Below are positions 1 to 5,177 of a stretch of 7,082 nt of DNA, in pieces. A program made the translations under genes and the position numbers. Position 1 is the stretch's first letter; every line of letters begins with the position of its first letter. This DNA is from JBFXEO01 sp050180015 (GTDB lineage Bacteria > Bacteroidota > Bacteroidia > Bacteroidales > Tenuifilaceae): positions 1 to 7,082 of the forward strand of contig JBFXEO010000157.1 in assembly GCA_050180015.1 (NCBI GenBank), read 5' to 3'. The notes under the pieces are model-generated. The model was given only the letters and a program-made list of their open reading frames with translations. It was not told the origin of the DNA and searched no databases.

Positions 1-577
1 GCCATGCAATATCTCTCAGGAAATCAACTTTTCCCACATCAACTTTTTTAACGTCGAGCCCCATTCTTGCCCGAAGGTCGGCAATGAGCTCTTTTCGCTT
101 TTCAGGTTTAATCAGGTCAATTTTTTCATAGACCACCGTTCGCTGCGACAGGTGCTTGATGAATAATCCCTTTTCCAGTATAAGCGTAACACCCAGAAGC
201 GCAAAATTTGAGAAGAATAGTTCGGCATAGCTTACCTTTTTTGAGGATATAGCATTAATAAGCGATATTGCTATTATCAGGAACAGGTAGGTCATTTCCT
301 TTATTGGTATGGGGTTTGTCCTGTACCGTATGATCCCGAATACGGCAAATAATCCCAGCGCAAAACCCAGCTGAAGCTTAACGTTTGCAAGTAGGAAGCA
401 CATAAAGAATACAACGATTCCGAGAAGGAGAAACGTAAAAACGTAATCTTTTCTGAACGTCCGTGGATAGTAAAGGTACCGGACGGCAATCCATAAAACC
501 AACATGTTTAGGGAGAAACGTAGAAGCAATGTATAAAAATCATCGGCGTTAATCAGAGCAATTCCGAATAGTTCCAT
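1..577 (-). CDS. DUF4956 multi-pass membrane protein (partial, C-terminus off window)
   Basis: This is the N-terminal 192 residues of an integral membrane protein whose 3' end lies beyond base 1. Hydrophobic segments lie at about residues 14-36, 45-65, 69-84, 95-110 and 118-134. Between them is a conserved basic loop, GIIRYRTNPIPIKEMTYLF (residues 81-99), which I recognise as the DUF4956 signature. After residue 140 a soluble, alternating strand/helix cytosolic domain begins (RTVVYEKIDLIKPEKRKEL, 146-164). The ATG at 577-575 is only 4 bases past the stop of the VTC-domain gene, so the two are very probably cotranscribed. No clear Shine-Dalgarno is visible, as is usual in Bacteroidota. Biochemical function is not established as far as I know. 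The pairing with a VTC domain suggests a membrane partner for polyphosphate synthesis or translocation, which is inference. The family call is fairly sure; the role is not. Confidence 0.85.
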   Translation of the reverse strand, partial: MELFGIALINADDFYTLLLRFSLNMLVLWIAVRYLYYPRTFRKDYVFTFLLLGIVVFFMCFLLANVKLQLGFALGLFAVFGIIRYRTNPIPIKEMTYLFLIIAISLINAISSKKVSYAELFFSNFALLGVTLILEKGLFIKHLSQRTVVYEKIDLIKPEKRKELIADLRARMGLDVKKVDVGKVDFLRDIAW

Positions 578-581
578 GCTA

Positions 582-1367
582 TCAGCTTGCACTATTAGGT
601 TCAGCGTATTCATTCCTTATTTTTTTTAGGTAAAGTAGTATTCTCTTGAAATTATTCTGTTTAACCGAGGTATAGAGCAGGGCGCATCCTATGGAATATT
701 TACTAAAACCAACCTTTCTGATTCCTAGCGATTTTAGCAGGCCTGATATTTTACTATCCAGCTTTACCTTACTGCGCTTTACCTCAACCACGCAAATATC
801 ATCCAGCTGTATTGAATGCTCCGGTGCCGTTGCTGTAAGGTGCAGGTTAAAATCGAGGGTAACTCTTTCCTGAAAATCCTTGGCAACCAGGGTTAACCGG
901 TTGAAACGGGTTTGCAGTATTTTGGACAGGCTATTGGGTAAGTACGGGCTTTTGCTGGCAATAAATTCGGTGGTACTTGCTTGTTCCAGCTCGTTTGATG
1001 TAGTGGAAATTCTTTTCTTGATAGTTTTTCCCGGGGGTACCCTGATTTTAATTTCCAGGAACGAGTCGCCCGTTGCACTGTAGTTTCTAACTCTGACCTT
1101 ATACCTTTTAGACCGTTTGTTTTGGTGGGCTAGGTACATGCTAAGATCCGAAGTGTCAAAGTAATCGGAGATATATTCCGGTATTACCTGACCATTGTTC
1201 TCCACTATGAAGTAATGGCTGCCAATGTTGCCCAGTATTTCTTTGGATAGGGCAGTAGGGACAATAAACTTCGAATCGGTTCTTTGCATCAATTCGGCTT
1301 TCTCGGCTTCATGCAAGTTAATCCTTTGGAAGTTATTGGTATCGATTAAATGCTCTATATCATCCAT
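582..1367 (-). CDS. VTC-domain polyphosphate polymerase-like protein
   Basis: A 261-residue cytoplasmic protein with the layout of the VTC domain, the triphosphate-tunnel fold that in yeast Vtc4 makes polyphosphate from ATP. The expected tunnel residues are visible in order: RTDSKFIVP (R29, K33), YKVRVRNY (K90, R92, R94), FLEIKIR (E105, K107), a basic KTIKKRI stretch (114-120), TRFNR (R154, R157), ERVTLDF (E167, R168, D172), VVEVKRS (E195, K197) and FSKYSIG (K223). All basic and acidic positions that bind triphosphate and metal in this fold appear to be kept, so it is probably active. No transmembrane segment or SPX domain is present, unlike yeast Vtc4. It lies second in a three-gene minus-strand operon, 5 bases after the upstream stop and 4 before the DUF4956 gene, which could anchor it to the membrane. 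A different polyphosphate-type or nucleotide activity of the tunnel fold cannot be excluded. Confidence 0.87.
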   Translation of the reverse strand: MDDIEHLIDTNNFQRINLHEAEKAELMQRTDSKFIVPTALSKEILGNIGSHYFIVENNGQVIPEYISDYFDTSDLSMYLAHQNKRSKRYKVRVRNYSATGDSFLEIKIRVPPGKTIKKRISTTSNELEQASTTEFIASKSPYLPNSLSKILQTRFNRLTLVAKDFQERVTLDFNLHLTATAPEHSIQLDDICVVEVKRSKVKLDSKISGLLKSLGIRKVGFSKYSIGCALLYTSVKQNNFKRILLYLKKIRNEYAEPNSAS

Positions 1368-1372
1368 GTGGA

Positions 1373-1810
1373 CTAGTCAATGTTGTACTCGAAGACCTTT
1401 TTGCTTTTCAACTTACCATCTAGCCCGTATATGCACTTTTCTACTTTCAAACCATTTTTGTATTTTGTTTCTTCGCGTTCAACAATCTGCCCTTCGGAAT
1501 TGTAGGTTACTTTTAACACTTCATTTCCTTCAGCATCAAACTTGTATGTTTTATGCTTTACAATGGTACCATTTTCATCGTATAGTTTTTCTGCTATGGT
1601 ATTACCTTTTTTGTCGTATTCGTACTCAGCCTCAAGGTATTTTTTTTCGGTCCCATTTGTGTAGCTGTAGTTCCACTCTTTTTTGCTGCCAATACCAGCA
1701 CTGCTAATGTCTTTCTTTTTTTGGGCCATTAGCGGGTTAACCGGTAGGGCCACAATTAAAATACCCACCAGACACGTAAAATATGTTTTTATAAATACCG
1801 GATTAGTCAT
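1373..1810 (-). CDS. small secreted YD/MORN-like repeat protein
   Basis: A 145-residue protein of unknown function. Residues 1-29 form a Sec signal peptide: K8, a hydrophobic core at 11-23, then NPLMA before Q30, which fits signal peptidase I cleavage and export to the periplasm or beyond. The mature part is highly charged, Lys/Glu/Tyr-rich, and built from repeats of about 25 residues starting near Y63, Y89 and Y117. Each carries a pattern like YxYDxxGNxxxxxxYxxxGxIVxxx, as in YEYDKKGN, YKFDAEGN and YNSEGQIV. This resembles YD/RHS or MORN-type beta-strand repeats, common in exported Bacteroidota proteins. The single mature Cys is C126. It is first in the operon, 5 bases ahead of the VTC gene, and is preceded by the divergent promoter region. 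The start at 1810 is set by the signal peptide. Binding of a cell-envelope or polyanionic ligand is a guess; no enzyme motif is visible. Confidence 0.8.
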   Translation of the reverse strand: MTNPVFIKTYFTCLVGILIVALPVNPLMAQKKKDISSAGIGSKKEWNYSYTNGTEKKYLEAEYEYDKKGNTIAEKLYDENGTIVKHKTYKFDAEGNEVLKVTYNSEGQIVEREETKYKNGLKVEKCIYGLDGKLKSKKVFEYNID

Positions 1811-1848
1811 ACTGGTAATAATTAATTATTATTGGGATAACGTTCAAT

Positions 1849-1856
1849 TACCCTTG
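1849..1856 (+). promoter_or_regulatory. possible -7 element for the rubredoxin gene
   Basis: TACCCTTG matches the Bacteroidota -7 consensus TAnnTTTG at 5 of 6 fixed bases. It would place the transcript start near 1863 and leave a leader of about 18 bases before the ATG at 1881. A -33 TTTG at the usual distance is not evident. The element runs into the 10-bp palindrome CCTTGCAAGG (1852-1861), which could be an operator for both divergent units. Confidence 0.3.
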
Positions 1857-1863
1857 CAAGGTA
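1856..1863 (-). promoter_or_regulatory. possible -7 element for the VTC operon
   Basis: Read on the minus strand, TACCTTGC resembles the Bacteroidota -7 consensus TAnnTTTG, matching 4 of 6 fixed bases. It would give a leader of roughly 40 bases before the ATG at 1810. No convincing -33 TTTG is visible, so the call is weak. The site lies inside the CCTTGCAAGG palindrome shared with the rubredoxin side. Confidence 0.22.
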
Positions 1864-1880
1864 TAAATTATTTAATTAAA

Positions 1881-2054
1881 ATGTTTGGCTTTATGTATAG
1901 ATGTAAGGTTTGCGGCTATGTTTACGATGAGGTGAATGGCGATCCCGGCAATGGAATACAGGAGGGAACCTCTTTCGATGATTTGCCAGATACCTGGCAT
2001 TGCCCTGTTTGCAGTGTTGCCAAGGAGTATTTTGAGGAGATAGAGGACCGGTAA
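1881..2054 (+). CDS. rubredoxin
   Basis: A 57-residue one-iron electron carrier of the cytoplasm, about the usual rubredoxin length. Four Cys form the Fe(SCys)4 site: C8 and C11 in CKVCGYVYD, C41 and C44 in CPVCSVAK. Between them lies the typical core GDPGNGIQEGTSFDDLPDTW. The second loop has Ser where most rubredoxins have Gly (CPVCS rather than CPxCG), a mild oddity next to the metal. The frame stays open upstream, but that stretch lies over the signal peptide of the opposite-strand gene, so I chose the ATG at 1881. The ATG at 1893 (MYRCKVCGY) is equally family-like and would give 53 residues. The gene stands alone and ends just before a hairpin terminator. In anaerobes such proteins usually feed electrons to oxygen or peroxide reductases; no partner is seen here. 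Confidence 0.93.
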   Translation: MFGFMYRCKVCGYVYDEVNGDPGNGIQEGTSFDDLPDTWHCPVCSVAKEYFEEIEDR

Positions 2055-2071
2055 AATTGATGTAAAATGAA

Positions 2072-2120
2072 TGAAGTGGGATATCCTTGTTGCCGGTGAA
2101 ATCTCACTTCATATAATTTT
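2072..2120 (+). terminator. hairpin terminator after rubredoxin
   Basis: TGAAGTGGGAT (2072-2082) pairs with ATCTCACTTCA (2101-2111), an 11-bp stem with one G-U pair and an 18-base loop. It is followed by TATAATTTT, a moderate U-rich tail. It starts 17 bases after the rubredoxin stop. Its right arm lies at the edge of the IS remnant, so part of the hairpin may derive from the insertion. Confidence 0.6.
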
Positions 2121-2724
2121 ATTGAGGCTTCCCCCGTTATTACGGGTCAAAACTTCAAATTTAGCCTTTAGGTCTTCTTTGTCAGCGTTGCTAACCGTGT
2201 TCCAGCATGTCCTCCATCACCCAGGAACTTCTCTAGCCGAGGGAACACTCCTTTCATTCCCCTGATAACACGACGCTGTCGTGCACGTTCGCCCCGGTAA
2301 CAGCAACGCTCATCGGCAACCCCAGCAAGCCCACCACGGTATGCCGCTTGCGGCCCATGACCCTCTTATTCCCATCGAAGCCCTTATCGGGAATGCCCCA
2401 TTCACTGTTCCTCACCGACTGGGCGCCGATAATTCCAAGGCTGGGGGATGCCTCGCTGGAGCGTCTCTCCCTCACTAACTCACGCAGCCGCACCTGCACG
2501 CGGTGCCAAGCGCCGCCAATGAGCCACTTGCGGAAGTAGTGGTACACAATACTCCAAGACCCGAATTCCTTCGGTAGCATCCGCCACGGACAGCCCGTTT
2601 TTAGCCGGTAGAGGGTGGCATCCCATCCTACGTACAGGCTAACTTTGCGCTTACGCTTGTCGTTCAGCATCTTTTTTATACATTGCCACTGGCTATTGTT
2701 TACGCTGGTGGGGTACTCTTTCAT
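2109..2724 (-). pseudogene. IS5-family transposase, frameshifted and truncated
   Basis: The first segment (2724-2254, 156 residues) has the N-terminal helix-turn-helix region of IS4/IS5 transposases (DUF4096-like; LKTGCPWRMLPKEFGSW at 41-57) followed by the start of the DDE domain (GNKRVMGRKRHTVV at 118-131). The usual IIDSQSV motif reads IIGAQSV, so the first catalytic Asp is Gly100 (codon GGC at 2427-2425, one transition from GAC). The frame then breaks near 2258-2262 in a GGGG run. The family-like sequence continues one frame over from 2257 to 2168 (MKGVFPRLEKFLGDGGHAGT), which keeps the second catalytic Asp. It breaks again near 2172-2180 and continues as KEDLKAKFEVLTRNNGG down to 2109. 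The C-terminal WVVERT-type block with the catalytic Glu is absent. The gene is dead on several counts. Confidence 0.88.
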
Positions 2725-2758
2725 CGCTTATTCGGATTTGGTTGTTTGCGCAAGCTCA
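2109..2758 (-). mobile_element. decayed IS5-family insertion sequence remnant
   Basis: A segment visibly richer in GC than its neighbours that carries a broken IS5-type transposase. The transposase-proximal end probably lies near 2755-2758, where the minus strand reads GAGCTTGCGCAAAC, plausible as a terminal inverted repeat. A TCA next to it could be half of a TNA-type target duplication, as in the IS1031 group. The opposite end is lost: homology stops near 2109 without the C-terminal transposase part, and I could not find a matching inverted repeat. Both borders are approximate and the subgroup is a guess. Confidence 0.7.
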
Positions 2759-2761
2759 GAA

Positions 2762-2820
2762 AAATAATCACATTGGTCAATCAGTAGCCTTATTTCTAGG
2801 AAAATAATTTTAAATAATCA
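2762..2820. repeat. 9-bp direct repeat pair, 50-bp period
   Basis: AAATAATCA occurs at 2762-2770 and again at 2812-2820, exactly 50 bases apart. The bases after each copy are loosely alike (CATTGG and ATTTGT). It may be chance in A/T-rich DNA or a pair of regulator sites upstream of the peptidase gene. Confidence 0.3.
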
Positions 2821-2825
2821 ATTTG

Positions 2826-2833
2826 TACCTTGC
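2826..2833 (+). promoter_or_regulatory. weak -7-like element before the M3 peptidase
   Basis: TACCTTGC matches TAnnTTTG at 4 of 6 fixed bases and is identical to the candidate on the minus strand at 1856-1863. It would imply a leader of roughly 75 bases. No clear -33 TTTG is present, so other A/T-rich positions in the leader could equally be used. Confidence 0.2.
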
Positions 2834-2915
2834 AACGGCTGTTAATTTTAAACCTTTTAGCAGAAATACCAATCCAATAGTAATATTTTTTACCATAAAA
2901 CAATAAAAATACAAT

Positions 2916-5039
2916 ATGATGAAAAGAAACAGTTTATTTACGCTGGCACTTATTGCTGTAAGCCTTATGGTTTCATGCAAAAGCGGACAACAGGTTGATA
3001 ACCCATTCCTGAAGCCTTACGATACCCCATTTGGAGTTCCTCCATTCGGTGAGATCAAACCCGAGCACTACGAACCAGCCATTGCGGCGGGGACTAAACA
3101 ACAGCTTGCAGAAATTGATACAATAACAAGCAATACTGAAGCTCCAACTTTCGAGAACACAATCCTTCCTCTCGATAACTGTGGCGAAACGCTTGAAAAG
3201 GTTATTCTTGTAATGGGGAATTTAAATTCTGCCAATACAAACAAGGAACTGCAAGATGTATTAAAGACGGTATCTCCAATTTTATCAAAGCATCAGGACG
3301 ATATTAGTATGAACCCCAAACTGTTTGGGCGAGTTAAGATGATTTATGGTAGGATGGGAGAGGTAAATTATACTCCGGAGCAAAAATTGTTAATCGAGAA
3401 AACATACAAGTCCTTTGTTCGTGGTGGTGCGAATTTAGACTCTACCCAGCAGGCAAAACTCCGCCAAATAAACCAGGAACTTTCCATGCTGGCATTACAG
3501 TTTGGCGAGAATTTACTGGCCGAAACAAACGACTATAAAATAGTCATTGACAACAAGGCCGATCTCGTTGGCTTGCCGGAGTCTGTAATAGCAATGGGTG
3601 CTGCCGATGCTAAGGCAACGGGAATGGAAGGGAAGTGGGTTTACACTGTTCAAAAACCCAGCATGTTGCCATTCTTAACCTATTCAAAGAATCGGGATTT
3701 ACGGGCCAAGTTGTACTATGGCTACTACATGAAGGGCGATAATAACAATGCGCATGACAATAAGGATGTCATTAAAAAGATTGTCGATTTACGCCAGCAG
3801 AAAGCCGAAATTCTTGGCTATCCAACACATGCCAGCTATGTATTGGATGTGAACATGGCAAAAACTCCCGAAAACGTTTATGGCTTGTTGAATAAGCTGT
3901 GGACCCCTGCTATTAAACGTGCAATTGCAGAGCGTGCAGATATGCAAAAAATAGTTAAGGCCGAGGGCGATACTTTTAAACTAAAAGCCTCGGATTGGTG
4001 GTACTACGCCGAAAAGGTTCGGAAGGCAAAATACGACCTGGATGAGGAAATGCTTCGCCCTTACCTTTCGCTGGAAAGCGTTAGGAACGGTGTTTTTAAT
4101 TTGACCAGTAAACTTTACGGTTTAAAGTATGTTAGGCGTAATGACTTGCCCATTTACCATCCTGAAGTTGAAACTTACGAAGTACATGAGGCCGATGGCA
4201 AGTTGCTGGGTATCCTGTATCTCGATTTTTTCCCGCGCGACAGCAAGGGTGGCGGTGCGTGGTGTACAGGATACCGCGATTACAGGTTAATGCCCGATGG
4301 AACAGTACAAAATCCTATCGTATCAATTGTATGCAATTTCACAAAACCTAATGGCGATACCCCGGCATTGTTAAGCTACGATGAAGCTGAAACATTCTTC
4401 CACGAGTTTGGACATGCTTTGCATGGGTTATTCTCAAGGGTTCAGTACCGTGGTTTACGTGGCGTCCCACAGGATTTTGTTGAGTTGCCGAGCCAAATTA
4501 TGGAGCATTGGGCTGGTAATCCAATTTATTTAAAAGAGTACGCCCTGAATTATAAAACAGGCGAACCAATGCCCGATGAGTTGATCAAGAAGCTAGAGGC
4601 AAGTTCGCTATTTAACCAAGGATTTGCAACTGTTGAGTACCTTGCTGCTTCAATTCTTGATATGGATTATCATACCTTAGCTGCCGATAAGGCAAAAATT
4701 GCCGATGTGGTTGCTTTCGAGAAAGCCTCAATGGATAGGATTGGGCTTATTCCCGAAATTCTGCCACGTTATCGTAGCACTTATTTCTCTCATATTTTTG
4801 GGGATGTACTGGGCTATTCCAGCGGGTACTATTCATACATCTGGGCCGAAGTTCTTGATAGCGACGCATTTGAGGCATTCGTTGTGAGCGGCGATATTTT
4901 CAACCAGGAAATTGCCGGCAAATTCCGCGCCGATGTGCTGGAAAAAGGTGGATCAAAAGATGCAATGGAACTTTACAAAGATTTCCGCGGGAAAGAACCC
5001 AGCATTGAGCCATTATTGAAGAATAGGGGATTGAAGTGA
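2916..5039 (+). CDS. dcp: M3-family peptidyl-dipeptidase (Dcp-like) lipoprotein
   Basis: A 707-residue zinc metallopeptidase that should release C-terminal dipeptides from oligopeptides. The active site is HEFGH at 496-500 (zinc ligands H496 and H500, catalytic E497), with the third ligand E523 in DFVELPSQIMEHW. The C-terminal substrate-binding block GYSSGYYSYIWAEV (633-646) supplies the conserved tyrosines. Length matches Dcp (about 680 residues) plus a leader. Residues 1-20 form a lipoprotein signal with LMVSC ending at C21. Met at -3 of the lipobox is less usual, and no acidic run follows the Cys, which favours a periplasm-facing rather than surface location. The start is ATG ATG at 2916; the second ATG is equally possible. 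No Shine-Dalgarno is seen. The gene is single, with a strong terminator 23 bases after its stop. The likely job is peptide scavenging; the exact specificity is inferred from the family. Confidence 0.95.
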   Translation: MMKRNSLFTLALIAVSLMVSCKSGQQVDNPFLKPYDTPFGVPPFGEIKPEHYEPAIAAGTKQQLAEIDTITSNTEAPTFENTILPLDNCGETLEKVILVMGNLNSANTNKELQDVLKTVSPILSKHQDDISMNPKLFGRVKMIYGRMGEVNYTPEQKLLIEKTYKSFVRGGANLDSTQQAKLRQINQELSMLALQFGENLLAETNDYKIVIDNKADLVGLPESVIAMGAADAKATGMEGKWVYTVQKPSMLPFLTYSKNRDLRAKLYYGYYMKGDNNNAHDNKDVIKKIVDLRQQKAEILGYPTHASYVLDVNMAKTPENVYGLLNKLWTPAIKRAIAERADMQKIVKAEGDTFKLKASDWWYYAEKVRKAKYDLDEEMLRPYLSLESVRNGVFNLTSKLYGLKYVRRNDLPIYHPEVETYEVHEADGKLLGILYLDFFPRDSKGGGAWCTGYRDYRLMPDGTVQNPIVSIVCNFTKPNGDTPALLSYDEAETFFHEFGHALHGLFSRVQYRGLRGVPQDFVELPSQIMEHWAGNPIYLKEYALNYKTGEPMPDELIKKLEASSLFNQGFATVEYLAASILDMDYHTLAADKAKIADVVAFEKASMDRIGLIPEILPRYRSTYFSHIFGDVLGYSSGYYSYIWAEVLDSDAFEAFVVSGDIFNQEIAGKFRADVLEKGGSKDAMELYKDFRGKEPSIEPLLKNRGLK

Positions 5040-5062
5040 AACAATGGTATTTAGCGTATTTC

Positions 5063-5097
5063 CTGAGCGAAGCATTATGTTTCGCTCAGTTTTTATA
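5063..5097 (+). terminator. rho-independent terminator of the M3 peptidase gene
   Basis: CTGAGCGAA (5063-5071) pairs perfectly with TTCGCTCAG (5081-5089) around a 9-base loop, followed at once by TTTTT and more A/T. This is the classical intrinsic form. The opposite strand lacks a T-run after the stem, so it probably works only in the plus direction. Confidence 0.88.
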
Positions 5098-5133
5098 TTA
5101 CGGGGAAAAAACGGTACAACACGGTATTTTCCT

Positions 5134-5177
5134 ACGAACTAATGCTTATTCTTTAACATTTCATTATTGACGAACTA
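5134..5177. repeat. 8-bp direct repeat ACGAACTA, two copies
   Basis: ACGAACTA lies at 5134-5141 and 5170-5177, the second copy directly against the stop codon of the DUF364 gene. The 28 bases between are A/T-rich and show no gene. It could be a small duplication scar or chance. Confidence 0.3.

Larger units (their letters stand above)
2759..2915 (+). other. A/T-rich leader upstream of the M3 peptidase
   Basis: This stretch between the IS edge and the peptidase start has no credible gene. It is A/T-rich, with an especially A-rich 25 bases directly before the ATG, which is typical of Bacteroidota ribosome loading without a Shine-Dalgarno. It must hold the peptidase promoter, unless that lies in the IS. 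It also contains a 9-bp direct repeat, listed separately. Confidence 0.5.

Noticed and set aside
1225..1707. Long open frame on the plus strand, rich in Cys, Phe and Leu
   Set aside because: It is antisense to the VTC and repeat-protein genes, has no family resemblance, and its composition is what the complement of Lys/Glu-rich coding DNA gives.
1683..1880. Upstream extension of the rubredoxin reading frame to 123 residues
   Set aside because: It lies over the signal-peptide end of the opposite-strand gene and across the promoter spacer. Rubredoxins begin a few residues before the first Cys pair.
2254..2263. Programmed -1 frameshift making a full transposase, as in some IS families
   Set aside because: A second break, the lost first catalytic Asp and the missing C-terminus point to decay. 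No clear slippery heptamer is visible.
2281..2539. Two overlapping plus-strand open frames inside the IS
   Set aside because: They are shadows of the GC-rich transposase gene on the other strand, with no recognisable domain.
5098..5130. Terminator for the minus-strand DUF364 gene (T6 run on the minus strand near 5105-5110)
   Set aside because: Only a weak 6-bp A/T-dominated pairing can be drawn around it, too little to support a call.
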